Assembly (NCBI RefSeq): GCF_016907895.1
Contig: NZ_JAFBCV010000014.1
Coordinates: 1-64,000, forward strand
Direction: 5' to 3'
From: Shouchella xiaoxiensis
GTDB lineage: Bacteria; Bacillota; Bacilli; Bacillales; Bacillaceae_D
Length of the DNA stretch: 64,000 nucleotides
In this document: positions 26,215 through 35,267 of the stretch, one piece after another
Position numbering within the stretch: the first letter of the stretch is position 1
Layout: every line of letters starts with the position of its first letter
Position numbers and translations under genes: made by a program
Notes under the pieces: model-generated
Database searches by the model: none
The model's input: the letters and a program-made list of their open reading frames with translations, nothing else
What the model was told of the DNA's origin: nothing

Positions 26215-26787
26215 ATGCATTATAATATTCGTGGTGAAAACATTGAGGTTACAACAGCTTTAAGAGAATACGTTGAGAAAAAGGTTGGTAAACTTGAACG
26301 CTATTTCGACACAACTCCTATAGCTGATGTAAACGTAAAGTTACAGCTTGTTAATAGTAATGAATCAAGCATTGAGGTAACGATTCCAATGCCTAAACTC
26401 TTATTAAGAGGAGAAGAAACCAACGCGGATATGTATGCAGCGATTGACGTTGTCGTTGAAAAGTTGGAGCGCCAAATTCGAAAGCATAAAACAAAGGTCA
26501 ATCGCAAATTTCGTCAAGAAGGTAGTCTCAAGCACATGTTTAAAAATGACTTGGAGCCTTTAAGAGAAGAAATCCTCGAAGAAGATTCTTATAATGATGA
26601 AGATGATTTAGAAGTTGTTCGTACAAAACGCTTTAATTTAAAACCAATGGATGCTGAGGAAGCAATTTTGCAAATGGATCTTTTAGGGCATAACTTCTTT
26701 GTATTTTCCGATGCCGATAGTGGGAGTACAAACGTGGTCTATCGACGTCGTGATGGAAAATATGGCTTAATCGAGTCAGAAGCATAA
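26215..26787 (+). CDS. hpf: Long ribosome hibernation promoting factor (YvyD/HPF)
   Basis: Binds idle 30S subunits and dimerises ribosomes into inactive 100S particles under stress. The N-terminal domain (residues 1-100) begins MHYNIRGENIEVT and contains ADVNVKLQL. The acidic linker reads EEDSYNDEDDLEVV. The C-terminal dimerisation domain (about 128-187) has RTKRFNLKPMDAEEAILQMDLLGHNFFVF and VVYRRRDGKYGLIE. At 190 residues it is the long form. The ribosome site is AAAAGGAGGAG. Confidence 0.97.
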   Translation: MHYNIRGENIEVTTALREYVEKKVGKLERYFDTTPIADVNVKLQLVNSNESSIEVTIPMPKLLLRGEETNADMYAAIDVVVEKLERQIRKHKTKVNRKFRQEGSLKHMFKNDLEPLREEILEEDSYNDEDDLEVVRTKRFNLKPMDAEEAILQMDLLGHNFFVFSDADSGSTNVVYRRRDGKYGLIESEA

Positions 26788-26798
26788 GCTGATCATTG

Positions 26799-26830
26799 AA
26801 AGGTGTGACTTGTTCAAGTCGCACCTTTTT
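26799..26830 (+). terminator. Terminator of hpf
   Basis: AAAGGTGTGACTTG pairs with CAAGTCGCACCTTT (one G-T pair), followed by T residues. Confidence 0.88.
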
Positions 26831-26931
26831 GGTCTGTCTATCTATGTCGAACGAGCTAGCCTTGTAAGCACGAAGCGAAACTGCTAATATAGATATGATA
26901 AAGGCTCAATTCTAAAAGAGTTATATGCGTG

Positions 26932-26937
26932 TATAAT
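26932..26937 (+). promoter_or_regulatory. -10 element of the secA-prfB promoter
   Basis: Perfect TATAAT about 65 bases before secA. The -35 region is a poor match (TTCTAA, 26910-26915). Confidence 0.45.
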
Positions 26938-27001
26938 AGAAGATTAAGGTTAAAAAAGAACATAATATGAAAAGTGTCGTTGTTAAGAGAGGAAGATGTT
27001 A

Positions 27002-29527
27002 ATGCTCGGTTTACTGCGAAAAGTAGTTGGAGATCCAGCTCAAAAACAACTCAAGAAAAATGAAAAAGTAGTTGATCAAGTAGAAGCACTAGCAAGCGAG
27101 ATGAAAAATCTCTCTGATGATCAATTAAAAGACAAAACAGCAGAATTTCAAACAAAATTGACGGATGGAGCTTCAATAGATGATATTGTTGTCCCTGCTC
27201 TAGCGGTTGTTCGTGAAGCAGCTGGGAGAGTTTTAAATGAATATCCCTATCGCGTTCAATTGTTAGGTGCTCTTGCATTACATCAAGGAAATATAGCGGA
27301 AATGAAAACAGGTGAAGGTAAAACGCTCGTTGGAACTGTAGCCTGTTATGTTCAAGCACTACATGGAAAGGGCGTCCATATTGTAACGGTCAATAATTAC
27401 TTGGCAAGTCGAGATCTACAAAATTACGGACGTATCTTTGAGTTTTTAGGGTTAACAGTTGGTTTGAATGAAAATGGATTATCGAAAGAAGACAAGCAGA
27501 AGGCCTATGCAGCTGACGTAACATATAGTACGAATAATGAGCTTGGCTTTGATTACTTAAGAGATAATATGGTTCTTTATAAAGAGCAGATGGTTCAGCG
27601 TCCGCTACACTTTGCTCTAGTCGATGAAGTAGATTCTATTTTAGTTGATGAAGCGCGAACGCCATTAATCATTTCTGGATCAGTAGAAAGAAAAACGAAA
27701 TTGTACGGACAAGCCAATACGTTTGTTCGTGTCTTAAAAATTGAAGATGATTATACGTACGATGAAAAAACCAAAACGGTCCAGTTAACAGATGAGGGTG
27801 TTAATAAAGCGGAACGTGCTTTTAATATTGATAATCTTTATGATCAAAAGCATGTTCAGTTAAATCATCACATTAATCAATCGTTAAAGGCACATGTAGC
27901 GATGCTTCGAGATGCTGATTATGTCGTTGATGATGGCGAAGTTGTTATTGTAGACCAATTTACAGGACGTTTAATGAAAGGAAGACGTTATAGCGATGGG
28001 CTTCATCAAGCGCTTGAAGCAAAAGAGGGTCTTGAGGTGCAGCGAGAAAGTATTACACTTGCTTCGATAACCTTCCAAAACTATTTCCGAATGTATAATA
28101 AGCTTTCAGGAATGACTGGTACGGCAAAAACGGAAGAAGAAGAATTTCGTAACATTTACGGGATGGATGTCATGGTCATTCCAACGAACCGCGAAATTGC
28201 AAGAGAAGACCGTTCAGATTTAATTTATAAATCGATTGAAGCTAAGTTCAATGCGGTTGTAACAGAAATTGCCGGACTTCATAAAGAAGGTCGTCCTGTG
28301 CTTGTTGGAACGGTAAATGTTGAAACATCTGAATTGGTTTCAAAAATGCTTACGAAAAAAAGAATTCCACACCATGTTCTTAATGCGAAGAACCATGAAC
28401 GAGAAGCTGAAATTATCGAGAATGCAGGTCAACAAGGTTCGGTTACGATTGCTACCAATATGGCTGGGCGCGGGACGGACATTAAACTTGGGCAAGGGGT
28501 TAAAGATTTAGGTGGTTTGCATGTGCTAGGAACAGAACGCCATGAATCGAGACGGATTGATAATCAATTGCGTGGACGTGCAGGTCGTCAAGGAGATGTT
28601 GGGTCTTCTCAATTCTATCTCTCAATGGAAGATGAGTTGATGAGACGCTTTGGTTCCGACAATATGAAAGCCATGATGGAAAGACTTGGAATGGAAGAAG
28701 ATCAACCAATTGAATCAAAGCTTGTTTCAAGAGCTGTTGAAACAGCACAAAAACGTGTTGAAGGAAACAACTATGATGCGCGTAAACAAGTTTTGCAATT
28801 TGATGATGTTATGCGCGAGCAACGCGAAATCATTTATACGCAGAGAATGGAAGTGCTTGAATCAGATAATTTACGTTCAATCGTAGAGAATATGATGAAA
28901 GGCACGGTTGAGCATGTTATTAAAACGCATACGCCTGATTCACTTGTGCAAGAGGAATGGGACTTAAATGCCATTGTAACCTACATGAACGGGCAGTTAC
29001 TGAGCGAAGGTGCAATAACAGAGAATGAAATTAAAGGAAAAGATCAAGAAGAAATTATTGAATTAATCGTTGGAAAAGTTCTAACAGCCTACAATGAAAA
29101 AGAAGCTGAAGTTTCTTCTGAACAAATGCGTGAATTTGAAAAAGTCATTATGTTACGTACGGTGGATCGTAAATGGATGAACCATATTGATCAAATGGAT
29201 CAATTGAGACAGGGTATTCATTTACGAGCGTATGGTCAAAATGATCCATTAAGAGAATACAGATTTGAAGGCTTTAATATGTTTGAGGCGATGATTGCTG
29301 AAATTGAAGAGGAAGTGTCCATGTATGTCATGAAGGCACAAGTTCAGCAAAACCTTCAGCGCCAAGAAGTGGCAGAAGGAAAAGCGGTTCAACCGTCAGC
29401 CAATGCAGAAGCTCAAAAAGCAGAGAAGAAAAAGCCGATTCGAAAAGGTGAGACAATCGGTCGAAACGACCCTTGTGTATGTGGAAGCGGAAAAAAATAC
29501 AAAAATTGTTGTGGGGCAAACGGATAA
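27002..29527 (+). CDS. secA: Preprotein translocase ATPase SecA
   Basis: Motor of the Sec pathway that pushes unfolded preproteins through SecYEG. Walker A reads MKTGEGKT, and the DEAD-like motif reads [22 protein letters not shown]. The second nucleotide domain has [13 protein letters not shown] and [11 protein letters not shown]. The C-terminus ends in the zinc-binding [14 protein letters not shown] for SecB/ribosome contact. It has 841 residues. The start ATG 27002 lies eight bases after GAGAGGA; another ATG two codons upstream is too close to that site. prfB follows after 27 bases with no terminator. Confidence 0.98.
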   Translation: MLGLLRKVVGDPAQKQLKKNEKVVDQVEALASEMKNLSDDQLKDKTAEFQTKLTDGASIDDIVVPALAVVREAAGRVLNEYPYRVQLLGALALHQGNIAEMKTGEGKTLVGTVACYVQALHGKGVHIVTVNNYLASRDLQNYGRIFEFLGLTVGLNENGLSKEDKQKAYAADVTYSTNNELGFDYLRDNMVLYKEQMVQRPLHFALVDEVDSILVDEARTPLIISGSVERKTKLYGQANTFVRVLKIEDDYTYDEKTKTVQLTDEGVNKAERAFNIDNLYDQKHVQLNHHINQSLKAHVAMLRDADYVVDDGEVVIVDQFTGRLMKGRRYSDGLHQALEAKEGLEVQRESITLASITFQNYFRMYNKLSGMTGTAKTEEEEFRNIYGMDVMVIPTNREIAREDRSDLIYKSIEAKFNAVVTEIAGLHKEGRPVLVGTVNVETSELVSKMLTKKRIPHHVLNAKNHEREAEIIENAGQQGSVTIATNMAGRGTDIKLGQGVKDLGGLHVLGTERHESRRIDNQLRGRAGRQGDVGSSQFYLSMEDELMRRFGSDNMKAMMERLGMEEDQPIESKLVSRAVETAQKRVEGNNYDARKQVLQFDDVMREQREIIYTQRMEVLESDNLRSIVENMMKGTVEHVIKTHTPDSLVQEEWDLNAIVTYMNGQLLSEGAITENEIKGKDQEEIIELIVGKVLTAYNEKEAEVSSEQMREFEKVIMLRTVDRKWMNHIDQMDQLRQGIHLRAYGQNDPLREYRFEGFNMFEAMIAEIEEEVSMYVMKAQVQQNLQRQEVAEGKAVQPSANAEAQKAEKKKPIRKGETIGRNDPCVCGSGKKYKNCCGANG

Positions 29528-29554
29528 GTTTGCCTCTCCTCATGAGGTGAAAAG

Positions 29555-30662
29555 ATGGATTTAGTTGAAATTAAACAAGAATTAACGACGCTTGAAAAGC
29601 GACTATCTGATTTTAGGGGGTCTCTTTGACGTAGAAGAAAAAGATGAGCGAATTGCTGAGCTCGAAGAGAAAATGGCAGACCCTGAATTTTGGAATAATC
29701 AAGAAGAAGCTCAGACAGTTATCGGTGAAACCAATGGCTTGAAAGAACAAGTGAATACGTTTAAAGAGATGGTTGAAAGTTACGAAGATCTTGAAGTTAG
29801 TTATGAGCTTGTCCGTGAAGAAGGTGATGAAGAACTTGCTTCAGAGCTTGAATCAGGCGTGATTGCACTTAAGGAAAAGATGAACCAGTTTGAACTTCAT
29901 TTACTTTTGAGTGAGCCGTATGATAAAAATAATGCTATTTTAGAGTTGCACCCAGGTGCCGGCGGAACGGAGTCACAGGACTGGGCTTCAATGTTGTTAC
30001 GCATGTATACTCGTTGGGCAGAAAAGAGAGGCTTTTCAGTAGAAACCCTTGATTACTTACCTGGTGATGAAGCTGGTGTGAAGAGTGTAACGCTCCTAAT
30101 TAAGGGGCATAATGCTTACGGGTATTTAAAAGCAGAGAAAGGTGTCCATCGCCTTGTGCGCATCTCTCCATTTGACTCTTCTGGGAGACGTCACACATCA
30201 TTTGTCTCTTGTGAGATTATGCCTGAACTCGATGATGCTGTTGACATAGAAATAAATACCGAAGATTTGAAGATAGATACGTATCGAGCAAGTGGAGCAG
30301 GTGGACAACATATTAACACGACTGATTCAGCTGTTCGTATTACCCACTTGCCTACCAACACGGTGGTAACCTGTCAGAGTGAACGTTCACAAATTAAAAA
30401 CCGTGACCAAGCCATGAAGATGATGAAAGCAAAACTCTATCAGCTTCAAATTGAAGAGAAGGAAAAAGAGCTTGCTGAAATTCGTGGTGAACAAAAAGAG
30501 ATTGGCTGGGGTAGTCAAATACGTTCTTATGTTTTCCACCCTTATTCGATGGTGAAAGACCATCGAACAAATTATGAGATTGGAAATACAAATGCTGTGA
30601 TGGATGGCGACCTTGATGCATTTATTGATGCTTATTTAAGACAATCTCTTTCGGTGGATTAG
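29555..30662 (+). CDS. prfB: Peptide chain release factor 2, made by programmed +1 frameshift
   Basis: Releases the finished peptide at UGA and UAA codons. The first reading frame runs from ATG 29555 for 24 codons to an in-frame TGA (29627-29629); the ribosome slips forward one base there and continues from 29628 to 30662, giving about 368 residues. The downstream part has the SPF anticodon-like tripeptide ([11 protein letters not shown]) and the catalytic GGQ loop ([13 protein letters not shown]). It would look broken if read in one frame but is not. GAGGTG precedes the start. It is probably co-transcribed with secA. Confidence 0.97.
29615..29630 (+). promoter_or_regulatory. RF2 autoregulatory frameshift site
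   Basis: AGGGGG (internal Shine-Dalgarno, 29615-29620), TCT, the slippery CTT (29624-29626), TGA and then C. This is the classic RF2 signal: when RF2 is scarce, the ribosome pauses at the weak TGA-C stop and shifts by +1. Confidence 0.97.
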
Positions 30663-30672
30663 GAAATCGTTT

Positions 30673-30700
30673 AGTCGGCTGATACAGCCGGCTTTTTTTT
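30673..30700 (+). terminator. Terminator of secA-prfB
   Basis: AGTCGGCT pairs with AGCCGGCT across a short loop, followed by eight T residues. Confidence 0.9.
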
Positions 30701-30735
30701 CGGATCAAATAAAAAAAGGAGTACATCAAAGCGTT

Positions 30736-31602
30736 ATGACACGACGACGAAATAAAGAACTACAACCCGTTACGATTGCAACTTACAATTATATACGAAT
30801 TTTGATTGGATCTGCGATAGTCGCACTATCATTTAACTTATTTTTACTTCCTAATCAAATAGCCCCAGGTGGTGTAAGTGGAATAAGCACAATTGCAAAT
30901 TACGCACTTGGATTTGAACCTGCTTATACATTGTGGGCATTAAATATACCTATTTTTATATTAGGTCTGTTTTTATTAGGCGGGTTGAAGTATGGAGCAA
31001 AAACGCTGATAGGTACATTGTTTCTCCCGCTTGTCGTTTTCTTAACAAGAGACTGGGCTGTAGAAGTCAGTGATCCGTTGCTTGGTGCATTATTTGGAGG
31101 AATTGGAGTAGGGCTAGGTTTAGGAATTGTATTCTTAGCTAATGCAAGTACAGGTGGTACGGATTTGGTAGCGCAGATTGTACAGCGTTTTACTGGCTTA
31201 TCTGTTGGAGTTTGTGTCGGAATAATTGATGGTCTAGTTGTTGTCACATCTGCATTTGTGTTTAATATTGAATTAGCACTTTATGCGTTAATCTCGCTCT
31301 TTGTAACAACAAAAACAATTGATTTAGTTCAAATGGGTATTGGCTATTCAAAAATTGCTTATATCATTTCTGCTAAAGAAGAACATGTCCAAAAAGCGCT
31401 ATATGAAACAGTAGATCGAGGTGTAACGAAACTAGCAGGTTATGGTGGCTACACGAACAAAGCTCGATCTGTCCTGATGTGTGTCGTCAATCAAAATGAA
31501 GTAGCTAGATTAAAACAAACCGTTCGAAAAGCTGACCCTAAAGCATTCATTGTTTTAACGAATGCATCGGAAGTGTTAGGGGAAGGTTTTAAGCGAGTTT
31601 AG
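30736..31602 (+). CDS. YitT-family membrane protein (DUF161 and DUF2179)
   Basis: Polytopic membrane protein of 288 residues. Five to six helices (from NYIRILIGSAIVALSFNLFLLPN to about residue 200) carry the repeated YitT motifs, such as APGGVSGISTI and NASTGGTDLVAQI. The cytoplasmic C-terminal domain (about 205-285) is DUF2179, with ERGVTKLAGYGGYT-like sequence seen here as DRGVTKLAGYGGYT. The start ATG 30736 follows AAAAAAGGAG with a somewhat long gap. B. subtilis has a relative (yvjA) in this neighbourhood. Biochemical role unknown. Confidence 0.88.
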   Translation: MTRRRNKELQPVTIATYNYIRILIGSAIVALSFNLFLLPNQIAPGGVSGISTIANYALGFEPAYTLWALNIPIFILGLFLLGGLKYGAKTLIGTLFLPLVVFLTRDWAVEVSDPLLGALFGGIGVGLGLGIVFLANASTGGTDLVAQIVQRFTGLSVGVCVGIIDGLVVVTSAFVFNIELALYALISLFVTTKTIDLVQMGIGYSKIAYIISAKEEHVQKALYETVDRGVTKLAGYGGYTNKARSVLMCVVNQNEVARLKQTVRKADPKAFIVLTNASEVLGEGFKRV

Positions 31603-31614
31603 AAAGGTGGAGAC

Positions 31615-31926
31615 ATGAAGGTCATTGTCTGTCTTTTTCTACTTTTTATTCTAACAGGCTGTCAAACAAATAAAGAAGAAGAGGAATTACCAGAGTTAAA
31701 GGAGATTAACATAGCTGATGAAGGGTACAGTTTGTACCAAGACAATAGCTGCATTCAGTGCCATGGTGATCAACTTCAAGGCGCTTCAGGTCCAGCACTG
31801 CAAGACTTGGATTTAACGGAGTTTGAGATAGTGAGTATTATTGAAGAGGGGATTGGGTTTATGCCTCCACAAGAACTAAGTGATCCCGATAAAACAACAT
31901 TAGCTAAGTGGTTGAGCGAACAGTAG
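31615..31926 (+). CDS. cccB: Membrane-anchored cytochrome c-551 (CccB)
   Basis: Small extracellular electron carrier attached by a lipid. The lipobox ILTGC ends a short signal peptide, an acidic linker follows, and the c-type haem site is CIQCH with the distal Met probably in GFMPPQ. At 103 residues it matches CccB. It follows the YitT gene by 12 bases behind AAAGGTGGAG. Its stop codon lies inside a terminator hairpin. Confidence 0.94.
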   Translation: MKVIVCLFLLFILTGCQTNKEEEELPELKEINIADEGYSLYQDNSCIQCHGDQLQGASGPALQDLDLTEFEIVSIIEEGIGFMPPQELSDPDKTTLAKWLSEQ

Positions 31927-31942
31927 GTTCGCTCTTTTTTTT
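31914..31942 (+). terminator. Terminator overlapping the cccB stop codon
   Basis: GAGCGAAC and GTTCGCTC pair around the TAG stop, followed by a run of T. Confidence 0.93.
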
Positions 31943-31963
31943 GTCAACTTTTAAAGGTTACCC

Positions 31964-31980
31964 TGTTACACCAATTTTAA
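31964..31980 (+). promoter_or_regulatory. WalR-like site upstream of ftsE (tentative)
   Basis: TGTTAC, five bases, TTTTAA. The WalR consensus is TGTWAH-N5-TGTWAH, so one base differs. WalRK controls wall hydrolases, which would suit this operon, but such short sites occur by chance in AT-rich DNA. Confidence 0.25.
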
Positions 31981-32027
31981 AACGTAAAACTGAAATAGAA
32001 CTGTAATATTGTGAGTGTCGATCTAAT

Positions 32028-32035
32028 GTTATAAT
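32028..32035 (+). promoter_or_regulatory. Promoter element of the ftsEX operon
   Basis: A perfect TATAAT at 32030-32035 with TG nearby upstream, about 90 bases before ftsE. The -35 candidate TTGTGA is only 15 bases away. It is the best promoter candidate between the cccB terminator and ftsE. Confidence 0.45.
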
Positions 32036-32125
32036 AACCGCGAAGCATGTCGGAATTACATAGTATTTGCATGTTATTGGTTAAAAGATAACTTAGGTTA
32101 ATTTGGTTTTAAAGGTTGTGTTTAA

Positions 32126-32818
32126 GTGAGTATAATTCGTTTTGATGATGTATGGAAAGTATATACCAATAATGTAAAAGCAATTAATGGTATGTCCGTA
32201 CAGTTCGAAAAGGGTGAGTTTGTTTATATAGTAGGTCCAAGTGGAGCGGGCAAATCTACTTTTATCCGCTTAATGTATAGGGAAGAAAAGGCAACAAAAG
32301 GCGAAATTATCGTAAATAACGTCAAGCTATCAGGAATGAAAGAAAAAGAAATTCCTGCTTTACGTAGAAAAATAGGCGTGATTTTTCAGGATTTTAAACT
32401 ATTACCTTCATTAACCGTTTACGAAAATGTAGCCTTTGCGTTAGAAGTAATTGAAGAAAATCCGTCAAAAATAAAACAACGAGTAATGGAAGTTCTAGAC
32501 CTCGTGAAAATAAAAAGCAAAGCAAAATTTCTGCCAAGCGAACTTTCTGGTGGAGAGCAGCAGCGTGTGGCAATAGCGCGAGCCGTTGTAAACCGTCCGG
32601 ATGTACTAATTGCTGATGAACCAACGGGTAATTTAGATCCTGATACGGCTTGGAGTATTATGGATATTCTCGAAAATGTAAATGGACTAGGAACAACTGT
32701 AATCATGGCGACTCACAATAAAGAAATTGTTAATACGTTAAAGCGTCGAGTCATAGCCATTGAAGGCGGTCGGATTGTTCGCGACGAAGCTAGGGGGAAT
32801 TACGGCTATGAAGTTTAA
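32126..32818 (+). CDS. ftsE: Cell-division ABC ATPase FtsE
   Basis: ATPase of FtsEX, which signals through the membrane to activate a wall hydrolase. Walker A is GPSGAGKST, the Q-loop is [10 protein letters not shown], the signature is [14 protein letters not shown], Walker B is [13 protein letters not shown], and the H-loop is ATHNKEI. At 230 residues it is full length. The start is GTG 32126 with AAAGG upstream at rather long spacing. The last codons overlap ftsX by 11 bases. Confidence 0.97.
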   Translation: MSIIRFDDVWKVYTNNVKAINGMSVQFEKGEFVYIVGPSGAGKSTFIRLMYREEKATKGEIIVNNVKLSGMKEKEIPALRRKIGVIFQDFKLLPSLTVYENVAFALEVIEENPSKIKQRVMEVLDLVKIKSKAKFLPSELSGGEQQRVAIARAVVNRPDVLIADEPTGNLDPDTAWSIMDILENVNGLGTTVIMATHNKEIVNTLKRRVIAIEGGRIVRDEARGNYGYEV

Positions 32819-33695
32819 TGCAACCAAACGCCATTTGCGCGAAGGGTTAAAGAACTTAAGTCGAAGTGGTTGGATGACCTTTGCTTCAATTAGTGCTGTA
32901 ACTGTTATGTTAGTTATTGTCGGATTCTTTATGATCGTATTTCTTAATGGGAATCATATCGCATCTACAATAGAAAATAATGTTGAGGTTAGAGCTTTTA
33001 TTGAACATGGTACTGATGAAGCTGAAATTGAAGAATTAATAAGTGAAGTAGAGAGCCAGGCGGATGTAGAAGAAGTACTTTTTGTTGATAAGGAAGAAGG
33101 ATTAGAAAATTTTCTTGCATCAACTAACGAAGAAGTATGGGGCAACTTAAGAGAAGACAACCCTTTGAGAGATGCATTGAGCGTTACAGCTTCTTCACCC
33201 CAATTAACGGAAGAAATAGCAACTGCCATTGAGAAACACCCACAAGTGAATAATGTGGCATTTGGTGAAGATATCATCTCAGATTTATTTAAGATTACGA
33301 ATACAGGTCGAATCGCAGGAGCGATAATTGTTGCTGCATTGCTATTTACAGCAATGTTCTTAATCTCAAATACAATCAAATTAACAATATTAGCTAGAAA
33401 AAAAGAAATACAGATTATGAAGTTAGTAGGAGCAACGAATAGTTTTGTAAGATGGCCATTTCTTATTGAAGGAATGTTACTTGGTTTACTAGGAAGTATT
33501 ATTCCTGTCGCTATAATGAGCATCGGATATCATTTTGTTTACATTGAGGCCGGGAGTTTCTTACAAACACAAGCGTATAGTTTATTGCCACCAAATGAAT
33601 TGATTTTACAGATCTCTATTTTATTAGTAGCTGTTGGATTGATTGTTGGTATTTGGGGAAGTGCCATGTCGGTCCGGAAGTTCTTAAAAGTGTAA
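32808..33695 (+). CDS. ftsX: Cell-division membrane protein FtsX
   Basis: Permease-like partner of FtsE. The N-terminal helix (SAVTVMLVIVGFFMIVFLNG) is followed by a large extracellular loop (about residues 50-165) that contacts the hydrolase, then three more helices and the FtsX core NTIKLTILARKKEIQIMKLVGA. It has 295 residues. Start ATG 32808 follows AGGGGG. The downstream peptidase is 24 bases away and is a likely extracellular partner. Confidence 0.97.
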   Translation: MKFNATKRHLREGLKNLSRSGWMTFASISAVTVMLVIVGFFMIVFLNGNHIASTIENNVEVRAFIEHGTDEAEIEELISEVESQADVEEVLFVDKEEGLENFLASTNEEVWGNLREDNPLRDALSVTASSPQLTEEIATAIEKHPQVNNVAFGEDIISDLFKITNTGRIAGAIIVAALLFTAMFLISNTIKLTILARKKEIQIMKLVGATNSFVRWPFLIEGMLLGLLGSIIPVAIMSIGYHFVYIEAGSFLQTQAYSLLPPNELILQISILLVAVGLIVGIWGSAMSVRKFLKV

Positions 33696-33719
33696 GCTAG
33701 ATTTGAGGGGGAAAAGGGT

Positions 33720-35120
33720 TTGAAAAAAAGATTTTTTAAGGCTGCATTTGCAGTAACAGCAGCAACATCATTAATCGTAACGGGAATACAACCTGCATCA
33801 GCTAATTCTGAAATTAATAGTCGCCTTGATCAAGTTAGAGAGCAACAAGAAGATATTAATGAGCGTGCAGACAATACTAGATCAGAAATGACGATCTTAG
33901 ACGATGAGCTCAAAGAACTACAAAAAGAAGTTGCTGATTTACAAGCAGAACAAGAAGCAACTGAGAGTAAATTGTCGCAAGCTGAAGACGAATTAAAAAA
34001 ATTAGAAGAAGAAATTAAAGCGTTAGAAGAAGAGATTGTAGAGATTGAAGAGCGCATTGCAGAAAGAACGGTTATTTTGCAAGAACGTGCTGTTGCTAGC
34101 TATGAATCTGATGGTGATGTCAGCTATTTAGAAGTTTTATTAGGTTCTCAAAGCTTTGGAGATTTTATTGAGCGCCTATCTGTTGTAACAACAATTGCTC
34201 AACATGATCAGGATCTTCTTGAAGAACATATTGCCGATGAAGAGCGTGTACAAGCTGCAAAGCAAGAAGTTGAAGAGAAGCTTACTGAAGCCGAAGAACG
34301 TAAAGCTGAGCTTGAAGACCTTAAAGCTGAACTTGATGAGCAACGTAGCCAATTGGATACTCTTAATCAAGAGCTTAAAGATAAAGAAGCGGCATTAAAA
34401 GCAGAATTAGATGAAATGATGTCAGATGAAGAACTTTTAAACAAGCAAGAAGAAGCGTTAGAAGCTGAGCTAGCTGCTTGGGAAGAAGAACAACGAAAAG
34501 CAGCAGAAGAAGAAGAAAAACGTAAAGAAGAAGAACGTAAAGCAGAGGAAGCACGTAAAGCGGAAGAAGCAGAAGCAGCAGCTACTCGTGAAGCCCCTGC
34601 AAGAACAGAGGCAACTCCAAAAGCAAGTGAATCAACAGCGAGCACAAATTCTGCTCCAAGTACGTCAAATACAAATACAGCAACACCGTCTCCTGCACCG
34701 GAACCGAAACCATCTAATTCCAGTTCGTTTGTAAGACCTGCAACTGGATCTGTCACTTCAGGCTATGGTCCACGATGGGGGAGAATGCACTGGGGAATTG
34801 ATATCGGTAAAAATGGTCGTAGTGGAGACGTCCCAATTGTATCCGTTCTAGATGGTACAGTCGTTTCTGCTCAATATCATGAGAGTTTTGGGAACTGGGT
34901 CTTAGTGACTCATCAAATGAATGGACAACAAATCTCTACTGTCTATGCACATTTAGACCGCATGGATGTAAGTCCTGGTCAACGTGTAGGGCAAGGTCAG
35001 CAATTAGGGACAATGGGTAATACAGGTCACTCAACTGGGCCTCATTTACACTTCGAAGTACACGAAGGTCCTTTTAATTGGTCACGTTCGAATGCAGTTA
35101 ACCCAACAAAGTATTTATAA
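33720..35120 (+). CDS. Secreted coiled-coil M23 peptidase, probable FtsEX partner
   Basis: Predicted peptidoglycan endopeptidase or hydrolase activator. A signal peptide ending near TGIQPASANS is followed by a very long charged coiled coil (about residues 30-285), the layout of EnvC, PcsB and CwlO, then a Ser/Thr/Pro-rich linker and a C-terminal LytM/M23 domain (about 340-466). The zinc ligands are present: HWGIDIG supplies His and Asp, and GPHLHFEV supplies the last His, so it is probably active, unlike E. coli EnvC. The start is TTG 33720 behind GAGGGGGAAAAGG. It lies directly after ftsEX. In B. subtilis FtsEX works with CwlO, an NlpC/P60 enzyme, so the catalytic domain here differs. Confidence 0.92.
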   Translation: MKKRFFKAAFAVTAATSLIVTGIQPASANSEINSRLDQVREQQEDINERADNTRSEMTILDDELKELQKEVADLQAEQEATESKLSQAEDELKKLEEEIKALEEEIVEIEERIAERTVILQERAVASYESDGDVSYLEVLLGSQSFGDFIERLSVVTTIAQHDQDLLEEHIADEERVQAAKQEVEEKLTEAEERKAELEDLKAELDEQRSQLDTLNQELKDKEAALKAELDEMMSDEELLNKQEEALEAELAAWEEEQRKAAEEEEKRKEEERKAEEARKAEEAEAAATREAPARTEATPKASESTASTNSAPSTSNTNTATPSPAPEPKPSNSSSFVRPATGSVTSGYGPRWGRMHWGIDIGKNGRSGDVPIVSVLDGTVVSAQYHESFGNWVLVTHQMNGQQISTVYAHLDRMDVSPGQRVGQGQQLGTMGNTGHSTGPHLHFEVHEGPFNWSRSNAVNPTKYL

Positions 35121-35125
35121 GCGTA

Positions 35126-35158
35126 AAAAGCGTCCATTTTTAAACGGGCGCTTTTTTT
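35126..35158 (+). terminator. Terminator after the M23 peptidase gene
   Basis: AAAAGCGTCC pairs with GGGCGCTTTT, followed by T residues. Confidence 0.88.
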
Positions 35159-35267
35159 ATTCAAGAATAATAAGAAAAAGGCAAAACGACTTTTGACATC
35201 GAGTTCATAACAAACTAGAATATAAATAGTAAGGATAAGGACGTTATTAATTGGGAGTGTGGACAAT

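Noticed and set aside
29592-30662. prfB read as a gene starting at 29592
   Set aside because: This start ignores the classic RF2 frameshift; the true start is 29555.
32954-33523. 189-codon minus-strand frame opposite ftsX
   Set aside because: Lies fully inside a certain gene, with biased composition and no ribosome site.
34367-34756. 129-codon minus-strand frame opposite the coiled-coil peptidase
   Set aside because: Low-complexity Ser/Ala product arising from the Glu/Lys/Ala-rich codons of the true gene.
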